DNA from: an uncultured Psychroserpens sp.
GTDB lineage: Bacteria; Bacteroidota; Bacteroidia; Flavobacteriales; Flavobacteriaceae
Reading direction: 5' to 3'
DNA: 64,000 bases
Assembly: GCF_947492715.1 (NCBI RefSeq)
Contig: NZ_CANLNS010000001.1
Span: forward strand, 1,426,001 to 1,490,000
The position numbers were made by a program, and so were the translations under genes. Of the stretch, positions 36,862-45,594 are shown piece by piece. Every line of letters starts with the position of its first letter. The stretch's first letter is position 1. The notes beneath the pieces were generated by a model. It saw nothing but the letters and a program-made list of their open reading frames with translations. It did not search any database and had not been told where the DNA came from.

Positions 36862-38844
36862 ATGGAAAATAAAAAATCACCAATACCATTGCCAATACCA
36901 TTACCATTGCCATTTTATGAAGGCTATTTTCAAAGTGGAATAAGCGATCCAAAATATCCTCTAAGCCCTCCAGAATATATCAAGGAACCTAAAAAATACA
37001 GTAGGTATAAAGGTATTATTGATAAACAAAAATGTTGTACGATAATAAGAGGCGATGTGTATTGCTCTAATCGAGAAGAGTTAAAAACTCTTTTAGAAGT
37101 CATTACAAGGTATAGTTATGAGTCGATGGAAAAAGAACCATCAAAGAATAATTTATTGCCTTTAGATCGTCCTAAGATTCCGAAAAGTTACAGAGTTACT
37201 GTTACTGTCGGGTTTGGTTATGGCCTTTTTGTTGATGAACATGAAAATGATCGATATGGTTTAAGAGGGCAGAAACCAAGGTATCTTAAACGAATGCCAT
37301 CATTTCCAGGCGATGATTTTAATCCAAAAGAAACGCAATCCGATATCATTATTATTGTAGCCAGCGATAGTCAATATGTAAATGTTAGTATCGCTCGATA
37401 TTTCTCAGAAAAGATAAATAAAACTTGCTCAGATAAGTTGGAACTGGATACAGTTAAGACATTATTTAAAGTAGATTCTGTTGAGCATGGTTTTGGTAGA
37501 CCAGATGAAAGAGAATTCCTTAGATTTAATGATGGTATAGATAATTTAAGATCTGAAGTTGATTTAGAAGAATTGGTTTTTGTAGATAAACGTTCTCACG
37601 AACCTTCTTGGTGTGTTAATGGATCGTATATGGTCTATCGAAAAATTCGAGAAATGATGCCTGTATGGGAAGCATTTACAGATAAAACTCAAAGTCACAT
37701 GATAGGAAGAGACAAAGGATCGAGCAAGCCATTGTCACGAAAAAAAACAGGTGATGATAAATTAACACCTGTTTATCCTAACCCTAAAGATAAAAGAGAC
37801 GGGAAATTAAATTCTCATATTAGAAAAGTACAACCAAGACGACCAGACCCAGATTTGTTTGGAATTAATGATTTAGACAGGCGTTTTTTGAGACGACCGT
37901 ATCCTTTCTTTGATGGCGTTGATGAAAACGGAAAAGGCGTCAATGGCTTACAGTTTGTTGCCTATATGAAAAATATTCAGCAGCAATTTGAACATGTAAC
38001 AAACATGTGGCAAATGAACGAAGATTTCCCTGTACCAGGAACTGGAATTGATGCGCTTTATGCTAAGGAGGTTTTAAAAACTGTTGATGGTGGTTACTAT
38101 TTTTGCCCACCAGCACCGCAAAATAGAAGAGACTTTTTAGGTTCTGGAATGTTTCAAGAGTTTGGACCTAAAACCTATAAAATTCCAGATTACATTTATG
38201 GGGAAGGCGTGACGTTTATTGATATAGACGAAACTGTGTTTAGGACCTTTGCAATGGTAAAAGTAATCAAAGATGGCAAGGTTGAAAAATTGTTGAACAA
38301 TCAAGAATTTAATACATACGAACTTCAGGAAGGTGAATCTTATGATTTTGGAGAGTTTAAAAACGCCAAAATATTTAAAGAAACATCAAAACCTATCAAC
38401 GCAATGTTATCAAGAGTTAAAGAGATTATTCATAGAGTTACAACTAGGTCTGAAGGGAGCATGGTAGTCTTCCTAACGGCTAGAAGCGATTTTGATAACA
38501 AAGACATATTTCTAAATACCTTTAGAAGGTATGGAATAGATATGGATTCTGATCGTGTTTACGTTGAAAGATCTGGAAACGACACGTCAAATATTTCAGT
38601 TGCTGAAAAAAAGAAAAAGGTGATTCTAAAATATTTAAAAGAAGAACGGTTTAGAAGGGTTAGACTTATTGATGATGATAAAAAAAATCTAACAGAGTTT
38701 TTAGAACTGTCTAAGTCCGTTCCAAAGCCGATTATAGACGCCGTTATAAAAAAACATCATCTAACAGATGACATGATTCCAATTAAATTTAGCGCTTTTA
38801 TTGTAGATCATGGTGAAATGAAGCCATTTACAGAAGAAGACTAA
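36862..38844 (+). CDS. DyP-type heme peroxidase fused to a HAD phosphatase domain
   Basis: A 660-aa protein. After a Pro/Leu-rich start (IPLPIPLPLP), residues about 90-445 match dye-decolourising peroxidases. They show catalytic Asp224 (FNDGIDN), proximal heme His319 (HIRKVQPRRP), distal Arg344 (FLRRPYPFFDG) and the GSYMVYRKIR and IGRDKGSSKPL blocks. Residues about 448-660 form a HAD phosphatase with D454-I-D456-E-T458, Thr539 (VFLTARSDF) and the acidic motif LIDDD (604-606). The HAD part recalls polynucleotide-3'-phosphatase-like domains. No Tat or Sec signal is visible, so it is probably cytoplasmic. I know of no described DyP-HAD fusion. Confidence 0.85.
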   Translation: MENKKSPIPLPIPLPLPFYEGYFQSGISDPKYPLSPPEYIKEPKKYSRYKGIIDKQKCCTIIRGDVYCSNREELKTLLEVITRYSYESMEKEPSKNNLLPLDRPKIPKSYRVTVTVGFGYGLFVDEHENDRYGLRGQKPRYLKRMPSFPGDDFNPKETQSDIIIIVASDSQYVNVSIARYFSEKINKTCSDKLELDTVKTLFKVDSVEHGFGRPDEREFLRFNDGIDNLRSEVDLEELVFVDKRSHEPSWCVNGSYMVYRKIREMMPVWEAFTDKTQSHMIGRDKGSSKPLSRKKTGDDKLTPVYPNPKDKRDGKLNSHIRKVQPRRPDPDLFGINDLDRRFLRRPYPFFDGVDENGKGVNGLQFVAYMKNIQQQFEHVTNMWQMNEDFPVPGTGIDALYAKEVLKTVDGGYYFCPPAPQNRRDFLGSGMFQEFGPKTYKIPDYIYGEGVTFIDIDETVFRTFAMVKVIKDGKVEKLLNNQEFNTYELQEGESYDFGEFKNAKIFKETSKPINAMLSRVKEIIHRVTTRSEGSMVVFLTARSDFDNKDIFLNTFRRYGIDMDSDRVYVERSGNDTSNISVAEKKKKVILKYLKEERFRRVRLIDDDKKNLTEFLELSKSVPKPIIDAVIKKHHLTDDMIPIKFSAFIVDHGEMKPFTEED

Positions 38845-38860
38845 CTAAACAAGAAATACA

Positions 38861-40714
38861 ATGAGAGTTAAAGTTAAAAATGACAGTCTATCGGTTAAGG
38901 CCATAGCAGGCACAGAAGTTATTCTATTTGGTTTAAATGTTCCTGACGACGAAATCAATGAACTTTTAGGGTTTAAAATTGAAAAAAAAATAAAAAATTC
39001 TTGGTATTCACTACATGACGGAAGAACGTTTATTGATTCAGATAAATCTTTAATACAAAGGTTTATGTGGAGTGATTACCAAGTGGACTCAGCAACGGCG
39101 TACACATACAGAATTGCTGCCGCTTATGGCACTCTAGATGACCTGAGATTTTCTGAAACCATTACTATCGATATAACGACAGAAAACCCAGATGATGACA
39201 AGCATGGTGTGTTTTTTAACAGAGGAGTCGCGGGAAGTCAAGCCTACTCAAGGCGTTTTGAGAAGTATCAAAAATGGTACAAGGACGATCCTACAGAACA
39301 AGACCCTACGAAAGTAAGATATACACGATTTCTTAAACCTGCAGATATTCCGAAAAGAGAAGCCTATAAATGGTTGTCTCGAGGCTTGGAAGAAGCGTTA
39401 TTAGATTTTATTGGTCAGGCTAAAAATAGTAAGTATTCAATACGCGCTTCCATATATGAATTGTCACATTTCCCAGCTGCACAAGCATTTGTTGATGCCT
39501 TAGAACGTGGTGCTGATGTTAAAGTTATTCATCATGCAAAAAAACAAACAGCATACAGGAGGTATTCAAATAAACAAGCGGTTACAACAGTAGCTGTTGA
39601 TGGTTCTAAAGAAGTCGTTTTCAAAGGGTCTGAAATTAAAAAAGATAGAATTCCAGATGGGATTAGTCAAGTCGCAATGCGAACCATGGGTTCTGTTGGA
39701 ATCTCAAAATCGAAGTATTTAGACGCTTTTAAAACCATACTGTTACCGCGTACCGAAGCTAATATTTCACATAATAAATTTATCATTTTGTTGGAGAATG
39801 ATATCCCGATTCAAGTATGGACAGGCTCTACAAATTTAACTGGTGGAGGGCTGTTTGGGCAATCTAATGTTGGGCAAATTATTAGGGATAATGACATTGC
39901 TTTAGAGTACTTTAAATATTGGGAAAAATTGTCTGAAAACCCTAAAAAATCAAGTAGCAAAAAAACAGGTCAGGGTATTAGAGATTGGCTTAAAGAAAAA
40001 AATCCAAATCTTGATGGTAATGTTCCCGAAGATAGTGTGAATGCTATTTTCAGTCCAAGATCAGATGAAAAGATGCTGCAATGGTATGCAGACAGAATAG
40101 ACCAAGCTAAGAATTCTGTGTTTCTAACTTTAGCCTTTTCAATTGATGATAGTTTTTTTAATGTTGTAAAGAAAAAAGCACAACATGCAGAGACCTCTGC
40201 CTTTTTAAGATATCTATTAGTTGAGAGTAAAAATGCTCAATACATCAAACCTAAATATCCAGATATGGTTAAATGTGAGCAAAATAGAGTTGCTCATGGT
40301 GATAAATTAAGAGCTAGAAGAGGAGCTAATAAAACAGAAGAATTAATAGAATCTCTTACAGGTTTAAATCACAACGTAAATTATTTACACACCAAATATA
40401 TGATTATTGACGCTTTAACTGAAGATCCAATTGTGATATCTGGATCGGCAAATTTCAGTAAAGCGTCTACATGTGATAATGATGAAAACATGTTAATCAT
40501 TAGAGGGAATACTAGAATTACAGATATCTATTTAACCGAGTTTATGCGCATGTTTAACCATTTCCGCAATCGAAATGTTGAGAATGCCCTCAACAACGCC
40601 GATTATCAGAAGACACTCCATCTAACTTCAGATGACTCATGGGTGAAACCTTATTTTAAAACGGGAAGCCCAATGTCAAACGAACGCATACTCTTTAGCG
40701 TAGAAGGAGAATAA
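38861..40714 (+). CDS. Phospholipase D-like protein with two HKD motifs
   Basis: A 617-aa protein. The N-terminal 110 residues resemble a fibronectin-III-like beta domain. Two PLD repeats follow. Repeat 1 has H304-N-K306 followed by TGSTNLTGGG, but lacks the usual Asp (L311 at that place). Repeat 2 has H510-T-K512 with D517, then SGSANFS. PLD-superfamily members cut phosphodiester bonds in lipids or nucleic acids, and this one has no membrane span or signal peptide. It is the last gene of cassette B, followed by a strong terminator. Confidence 0.88.
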   Translation: MRVKVKNDSLSVKAIAGTEVILFGLNVPDDEINELLGFKIEKKIKNSWYSLHDGRTFIDSDKSLIQRFMWSDYQVDSATAYTYRIAAAYGTLDDLRFSETITIDITTENPDDDKHGVFFNRGVAGSQAYSRRFEKYQKWYKDDPTEQDPTKVRYTRFLKPADIPKREAYKWLSRGLEEALLDFIGQAKNSKYSIRASIYELSHFPAAQAFVDALERGADVKVIHHAKKQTAYRRYSNKQAVTTVAVDGSKEVVFKGSEIKKDRIPDGISQVAMRTMGSVGISKSKYLDAFKTILLPRTEANISHNKFIILLENDIPIQVWTGSTNLTGGGLFGQSNVGQIIRDNDIALEYFKYWEKLSENPKKSSSKKTGQGIRDWLKEKNPNLDGNVPEDSVNAIFSPRSDEKMLQWYADRIDQAKNSVFLTLAFSIDDSFFNVVKKKAQHAETSAFLRYLLVESKNAQYIKPKYPDMVKCEQNRVAHGDKLRARRGANKTEELIESLTGLNHNVNYLHTKYMIIDALTEDPIVISGSANFSKASTCDNDENMLIIRGNTRITDIYLTEFMRMFNHFRNRNVENALNNADYQKTLHLTSDDSWVKPYFKTGSPMSNERILFSVEGE

Positions 40715-40740
40715 CACTAAAATCAATTTAGAACCGAATG

Positions 40741-40769
40741 GGCTTTAACACGAACGTTAAAGCCTTTTT
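40741..40769 (+). terminator. Terminator of cassette B
   Basis: A perfect 9-bp stem, GGCTTTAAC / GTTAAAGCC, followed by TTTTT, 26 nt after the PLD-like gene. It marks the right end of the island's transcription. Confidence 0.88.
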
Positions 40770-40818
40770 CATTATCAATTATAAAATGTAACTTTGATTC
40801 CACCCAAATAAAATTATT

Positions 40819-41409
40819 ATGATTGACAATTTCGTGTCAAATTTTCAAGATGGCGTTTTCCACGTACTCCATTTAAAAGCCTACGATCACATTTTATTTT
40901 TAATAGTACTTGCTATACCATATTTGTTTAAAGATTGGAAGCGCGTGTTACTCTTAGTTACCGTGTTCACACTTGGGCATTGTGTATCTCTTGGCTTAAC
41001 TACTTATAACATTATTAGTGTAAATGTAAGATTGATTGAGCTTTTAATTCCAATTACCATATTAATTGTAGCCCTTTTTAACGTATTTACTTCAGGGAAG
41101 AAATCTCATGGAAAGACCATCGGACTTCTGTTTTTTGTAAGTTTATTTTTTGGATTGATTCACGGATTAGGTTTTGTAAGTACGTTTGAAAAACTCATTT
41201 CTAGTTCAGAGAATAAATTACTCGCACTTCTTGAAATAGGTTTAGGAATCGAAGTTGGTCAGCTTATTACCGTGTTTATTGTAATCTTTTTAAGTTTTTT
41301 ATGTCAGACTATATTTAGATTTTCAAAACGAGATTGGGTTATGGTCATCTCGGCAATTGTTGTTGGTTTCGTTTTACCAATGATAATTAATAGCGAAATG
41401 TTGTCCTAA
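40819..41409 (+). CDS. HupE/UreJ-like membrane protein
   Basis: A 196-aa protein with six hydrophobic segments and family motifs FTLGHCVSLGL, FGLIHGLGF and IEVGQL. HupE/UreJ proteins are small metal (Ni or Co) permease-like proteins. No urease or hydrogenase gene is nearby, so the metal and role are uncertain. It is the first core-like gene right of the island. Confidence 0.82.
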   Translation: MIDNFVSNFQDGVFHVLHLKAYDHILFLIVLAIPYLFKDWKRVLLLVTVFTLGHCVSLGLTTYNIISVNVRLIELLIPITILIVALFNVFTSGKKSHGKTIGLLFFVSLFFGLIHGLGFVSTFEKLISSSENKLLALLEIGLGIEVGQLITVFIVIFLSFLCQTIFRFSKRDWVMVISAIVVGFVLPMIINSEMLS

Positions 41410-41467
41410 AACTGACTAACAACATAAGTTTTGATAAAACTTTAACGTTATCAAAGTCTTAAAACCC

Positions 41468-41497
41468 TAGAAACATTTTTAATAATTATTACATTTG
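41468..41497 (+). promoter_or_regulatory. Candidate promoter of the dCMP deaminase gene
   Basis: TACATTTG (41490-41497) fits TAnnTTTG exactly. The -33 triplet 19 nt upstream is TAG, one mismatch from TTG. It lies 53 nt from the ATG. Confidence 0.45.
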
Positions 41498-41550
41498 ACT
41501 TATAACGTGTTTGTTGTTCTTCGGAAAATAGCCAACACTAAAACTAAATA

Positions 41551-41982
41551 ATGCCAGAGAATAAACAATTACGATACGATAAAGCTTACCTTAGAATTGC
41601 TAAAGAATGGGGAAAACTATCACATTGCAAACGCAAGCAAGTAGGTGCTTTGATTGTTAAAGATAGAATGATAATATCTGATGGCTATAACGGAACACCA
41701 ACGGGGTTTGAGAACTATTGTGAGGATGATGATGGCTACACAAAATGGTATGTTTTGCACGCCGAGGCAAATGCTATTCTAAAAGTTGCGGCTTCCACAC
41801 AGTCTTGTAAAGGTTCAACATTATACATTACATTGTCTCCGTGTAAAGAGTGTAGTAAACTTATTCACCAGGCAGGAATTGTAAGAGTTGTTTATAGTGA
41901 AGCCTATAAAGATTGCTCAGGAATTGCATTTTTAGAAAAAGCAGGCATAGAATTAACATTAATAGAAGACGTCAAAGTATAA
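41551..41982 (+). CDS. dCMP deaminase family protein
   Basis: A 143-aa zinc-dependent deaminase. The zinc site is H70-A-E72 with C98 and C101 (PCKEC), and the N-terminal SHCKRKQVGALIVK block is typical of ComEB/dCMP deaminases. It supplies dUMP for dTMP synthesis. Its stop codon directly touches the ATG of the S41 protease gene, so the two are probably one transcript. Confidence 0.92.
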   Translation: MPENKQLRYDKAYLRIAKEWGKLSHCKRKQVGALIVKDRMIISDGYNGTPTGFENYCEDDDGYTKWYVLHAEANAILKVAASTQSCKGSTLYITLSPCKECSKLIHQAGIVRVVYSEAYKDCSGIAFLEKAGIELTLIEDVKV

Positions 41983-43593
41983 ATGACAATCGATAAAAAA
42001 TACATACCACTTATTGTAGGTGTCGCAATTGCGGCTGGTGTCTTTATTGGCGGACAATTGAATTTTGAAGATACTTCCGATCGATTATTTACTTCTAATA
42101 GCAAAAAAGACAAACTTAATAGACTTATAGATTATATAGATTATGAGTACGTCGATGATGTTAACACAGATAGCATTGTTGATGTAACTGTTAATGGAAT
42201 TTTAGATAATCTAGATCCACATTCTACCTATATTCCAAAAAGCGAATTAGAGCGGGTTACCAATAATATGAAAGGGGACTTTGTAGGGCTAGGTGTTAAT
42301 TTTTATACTTACAACGATACCATTACTGTTATTAGAACCGTCGAAGGAGGACCAAGTGAAAAAGCAGGAATTAAAGCTGGTGACCGAATTCTTATGGCAG
42401 ATGGTGATTCTATCTTCGGAAAAGAATGGAGTAATGCCGATATCATCCAGAAATTAAAAGGCGAAAAAGGTTCAAAAGTTAAACTTTCAGTATATAGAAA
42501 AGGAGAAGATAAATTACTTGAATTTAAGGTAAAACGTGATGTCGTGCCTATTAAAAGTGTTGATGCAGCTTATATGCTTACCGATAATTTAGGTTATATA
42601 AAAATTAATCGTTTTGCCGAATCAACCTATAAAGAATTTAAAAGAGCACTCGATAGGTTACAAGATCAAGGGGCTACGCAGTTGGCTTTAGATTTACGAG
42701 ATAATCCTGGAGGTTTTTTAGGAATTGCCGAACAGATTGTAGATGAGTTTTTGGAAGATGACAAACTTATTCTGTTTACTAAAAATAAAAAAGGAAAAAA
42801 AGAATACAGCTATGCTACTCGCGACGGTGATTTTGAAGAAGGCGAAATCTATATTATGATTAATGAAAGCTCTGCATCGGCAAGCGAAATTGTAGCAGGT
42901 GCTTTACAGGATAATGATAAAGGTACAATTGTAGGAAGACGAAGTTATGGGAAAGGTCTTGTACAGCGCGAAATGTCTCTTGGTGATGGAAGTGCAGTTA
43001 GATTAACCGTGTCTAGATACTATACGCCAACGGGTCGTTCTATTCAAAGACCTTATGATAGTGGTAAAAATAATGATTATTATAACGACTATTACAAACG
43101 CTTAAGTAATGGTGAATTTGAAGATGCAGAAAGCATTAAAATTGCAGACTCTTTAAAGTTTAAAACACCAGAAGGTAAGATTGTTTATGGAGGTGGAGGT
43201 ATTATTCCAGATATTTTTGTGCCCTTAAATACTTCTGTACAAAACGAAACATTGAATTACTTAAAAAGACGCGAGTATATCAGCAATTTTGTGTTTACAG
43301 AGCTTGATAAAGATCGAAGTGTTTACGAAGGTGTTGAAGCAAATGATTTTATCAATAATTTTGAAGTTAGTGATGACATTGTGGTTAAATTTCAAGATTT
43401 TGTTAACTTGAAAGAACGCACAAATATCACTTTTGTGGCTTATCATGATCAAATGCGCCGACTTATAAAATCTGAGCTAGCCGAACAGCTTTTTGGTAGC
43501 AATGAAGCCGAAAAAATCCTTAACGAAAATGACGATATGATTGAAGAGGTTGTCTTACTGAGTCAAAGAATTGACGAGCAAGAAGATAACTAA
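41983..43593 (+). CDS. S41 family C-terminal processing protease
   Basis: A 536-aa periplasmic serine protease. It has an N-terminal signal anchor (about 8-27), a PDZ domain (about 85-170) and an S41 domain. The catalytic dyad is Ser299 (SSASASE) and Lys324 (SYGKGLVQ), the same 25-residue spacing as in E. coli Prc. It processes or degrades exported proteins by their C-termini. It is co-transcribed with the deaminase, an arrangement common in Flavobacteriaceae. Confidence 0.93.
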   Translation: MTIDKKYIPLIVGVAIAAGVFIGGQLNFEDTSDRLFTSNSKKDKLNRLIDYIDYEYVDDVNTDSIVDVTVNGILDNLDPHSTYIPKSELERVTNNMKGDFVGLGVNFYTYNDTITVIRTVEGGPSEKAGIKAGDRILMADGDSIFGKEWSNADIIQKLKGEKGSKVKLSVYRKGEDKLLEFKVKRDVVPIKSVDAAYMLTDNLGYIKINRFAESTYKEFKRALDRLQDQGATQLALDLRDNPGGFLGIAEQIVDEFLEDDKLILFTKNKKGKKEYSYATRDGDFEEGEIYIMINESSASASEIVAGALQDNDKGTIVGRRSYGKGLVQREMSLGDGSAVRLTVSRYYTPTGRSIQRPYDSGKNNDYYNDYYKRLSNGEFEDAESIKIADSLKFKTPEGKIVYGGGGIIPDIFVPLNTSVQNETLNYLKRREYISNFVFTELDKDRSVYEGVEANDFINNFEVSDDIVVKFQDFVNLKERTNITFVAYHDQMRRLIKSELAEQLFGSNEAEKILNENDDMIEEVVLLSQRIDEQEDN

Positions 43594-43595
43594 AA

Positions 43596-44072
43596 TCACA
43601 ACCTTGTATATACGTATATCAAATAGAATATGCAGCCTAAAAAGAAACACCCCAAAATTAAGCCTACAAAATTATTCGACTCTATGTCTTCTTTTAATTT
43701 AATTGGATCTATATAATTTGTTTGAGCTTTGGTAATTTGATATATAGACTTCCCTCCGTCAAGTTCTAATGTTAAAGAATCACCGGGTTTAACTTCATTT
43801 AGGAACGATTTTTTATTCAATGCACTAATGTATATCCTGGGAATATTATATTTTGTTCCATCTAAAAAAACGAAATAATGAGTTTTAGTTGATTTATTTG
43901 AGCGTCGTTTTTTCTCCTGATAGGCATTAAAAATGCCACTTACACTAGATTTTTCTGAATTATCTTCGGAAAAGTAACCATAGAATATCCCAGAAACCAT
44001 CAAAACACATACTACAATAAGTATGAGTATTTCTTTCTTACTTGGCTTCTTTTTTTTCTTTTTCTTTCCCAT
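43596..44072 (-). CDS. Hypothetical membrane protein, 158 aa
   Basis: It starts with a lysine cluster (MGKKKKKKKPSKK), then a membrane span (about 14-32), a soluble beta-rich middle (THYFVFLDGTKYNIPRIYIS) and a second span (about 134-155). I do not recognise the family. Its ATG overlaps the oxidoreductase stop codon, so it is the last gene of a minus-strand group. Confidence 0.72.
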   Translation of the reverse strand: MGKKKKKKKPSKKEILILIVVCVLMVSGIFYGYFSEDNSEKSSVSGIFNAYQEKKRRSNKSTKTHYFVFLDGTKYNIPRIYISALNKKSFLNEVKPGDSLTLELDGGKSIYQITKAQTNYIDPIKLKEDIESNNFVGLILGCFFLGCIFYLIYVYTRL

Positions 44073-44674
44073 TACAATTTGTCATGAATTTTTGTGTGTT
44101 TTCCATTATTCCACAGAGTTAAAATATCTGTAGCAACCTGTGCTCCACTTCCTGAAGCAATAGCAAATTGACTTCTCCATCCTGCTAGAGTTCCGGCAAC
44201 ATACAAACCATGATCCACCAAATGATCGTCATTTTTTAACCAAATACGCTCTTTTTCCAAATTTGCTCTTGGATGAGGTTCAATATAATTTTCAAGACCT
44301 TTAATGGTTAACAGCTTAGTATATCCAACGGTAATTACGACTACTTTAGATGTATAAACAGACTTATTTGTAGTGATAACAAAATGATCCGAAGATTTTA
44401 TAATTGAGCTTACTTTTTCGTTTTCAATCAAATCAACATGAGGATACAAATGCTCAAGTTGAGCCCTACCACTTTCTAAAATATCTGAGCCCAAAGTTCC
44501 AGGAGTCAATCCTAATACGTTATTGAATAAGGCGCTTTGTAAATGAGATGTTCGTTGATGCATCACAATACCAATATGCTTATCCTCAGCAAAAGGTTTA
44601 GATTTTGCTGAGCCTAATACTAAAGCGCATGACATGCCAGCGGCACCACCACCAATAATTAAAACATCATACAT
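44072..44674 (-). CDS. FAD-dependent oxidoreductase, thioredoxin-reductase-like short form
   Basis: A 200-aa protein with the dinucleotide motif LIIGGGAAGMSCAL and the C-terminal FAD-contact block GLYVAGTLAGWRSQFAIASG seen in TrxB-like enzymes. It lacks the NADPH domain and the CxxC redox centre, so it is not a normal thioredoxin reductase. The frame is open from 44746. The ATG at 44674 shares a base with the upstream stop codon (TAATG), which fixes the start by translational coupling. Confidence 0.85.
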   Translation of the reverse strand: MYDVLIIGGGAAGMSCALVLGSAKSKPFAEDKHIGIVMHQRTSHLQSALFNNVLGLTPGTLGSDILESGRAQLEHLYPHVDLIENEKVSSIIKSSDHFVITTNKSVYTSKVVVITVGYTKLLTIKGLENYIEPHPRANLEKERIWLKNDDHLVDHGLYVAGTLAGWRSQFAIASGSGAQVATDILTLWNNGKHTKIHDKL

Positions 44675-44877
44675 TAACGGCGTCCCTTTAATTTTTGATC
44701 CACGCGTTTCGAAAACCGTAAAATTTGTAATAACACTATGGCACAAAGTGAGGCCAAAATAGTAATAAGTGCTATAACGCTTTGTCCCTCAAAGAGGTTA
44801 TTAAAGTCAAGTTTTGTAGCATTATAAATAATAAGGGCGGTAGCAACAATGGTCGCTAAAATTGTGAAAAATTTCAT
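44674..44877 (-). CDS. Small two-span membrane protein, 67 aa
   Basis: It consists of two hydrophobic segments (about 4-20 and 34-55) and a basic tail (RFSKRVDQKLKGRR). Its TAA overlaps the ATG of the oxidoreductase as TAATG, and it follows marC by 17 nt, so it is a credible operon member. The function is unknown. Confidence 0.68.
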   Translation of the reverse strand: MKFFTILATIVATALIIYNATKLDFNNLFEGQSVIALITILASLCAIVLLQILRFSKRVDQKLKGRR

Positions 44878-44894
44878 GTGTCTAGTACATTTAA

Positions 44895-45488
44895 TTAAGC
44901 CAGCTCAAAAAGCGCTTTTATGTTATGGGCAAATAATTTTACAGCAATAGCTAATAGAATAACACCAAATATTTTACGTATGATATTGATTCCGTTTTGT
45001 CCAATTAGGCGTTCAATTTTTGCCGAAGTTTTCAATACAATAAAGATAATGATAACATTTAGTATTACGGCAATAATTATATTTTCAATGCGATATTCAG
45101 CTCTTAGTGATAATAATGTGGTTAAACTTCCAGGTCCTGCAATTAAAGGAAAAGCTAAAGGGAAAACCGAAGCGGTCATCTCGGAGCCTTCTTCTTGTTT
45201 GTATAAAGTGATTCCTAAAATCATTTCTAAAGCGATGAAAAATAAGATGAAGGCACCTGCAACCGCAAATGAATTAACACCAACACCTAAAAAAGACAAA
45301 ATTGTTTTTCCTAGAAACAAAAAGAAAACCATAATTACACCTGCAATAATGGATGCCTTTTCACTTTGTATATGTCCTGCTTTTTTACGTAAATCAATAA
45401 TTATCGGAATGTTTCCAATAATATCTATAACGGCAAATAATATCATAAATGCCGTAAATATTTCTTTAAAACTTAATTGAATATCCAT
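44895..45488 (-). CDS. MarC family membrane protein
   Basis: A 197-aa protein with six hydrophobic segments and family signatures FPLAFPLIAGPGSLTTLL and the N-terminal FAVIDIIGNIPII. MarC/UPF0056 proteins are inner-membrane proteins, and despite the name no role in antibiotic resistance is established. It is the first gene of a four-gene minus-strand group. Confidence 0.92.
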   Translation of the reverse strand: MDIQLSFKEIFTAFMILFAVIDIIGNIPIIIDLRKKAGHIQSEKASIIAGVIMVFFLFLGKTILSFLGVGVNSFAVAGAFILFFIALEMILGITLYKQEEGSEMTASVFPLAFPLIAGPGSLTTLLSLRAEYRIENIIIAVILNVIIIFIVLKTSAKIERLIGQNGINIIRKIFGVILLAIAVKLFAHNIKALFELA

Positions 45489-45594
45489 AAGATCTAATTT
45501 TTCCGCAAAAGTACCTCTTTAACTCATATATATAACATTAAATAATTGTAAAGTTTGACTATTTTTGCCACGAAGGTTTTGATTGTAAAAAATT

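Larger units (their letters stand above)
19045..40770. other. Putative accessory (defence or stress) island
   Basis: About 21.7 kb of non-core genes lie between tRNA-Leu(CAA) and a core HupE/UreJ-like gene. The content is one STAND-like NTPase with a nuclease domain, two CHAT proteases, an EndoG-like nuclease, a glycyl-radical enzyme, a DyP-HAD fusion, a PLD-like protein and three unknowns. It is arranged as two divergent arms around 28436-29034. The tRNA location suggests an integration hot spot. The lack of an integrase or att repeats means mobility is inferred, not seen. Confidence 0.55.

Noticed and set aside
19045-40770. Gasdermin, integrase or radical-SAM activase inside the island
   Set aside because: I looked for these as natural partners of CHAT proteases, tRNA islands and GREs, but none of the proteins shows the expected motifs or size.
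40715-40818. Possible right-hand att site (TTTGATTCCACCC resembles the tRNA T-arm TTCGATTCCCACC)
   Set aside because: The match is short and imperfect and lacks the tRNA 3' end. It falls within chance in this sequence.
44920-45480. 186-codon open frame opposite marC
   Set aside because: It is antisense to a well-supported MarC gene, has no family resemblance, and its composition mirrors the hydrophobic codons of the other strand.
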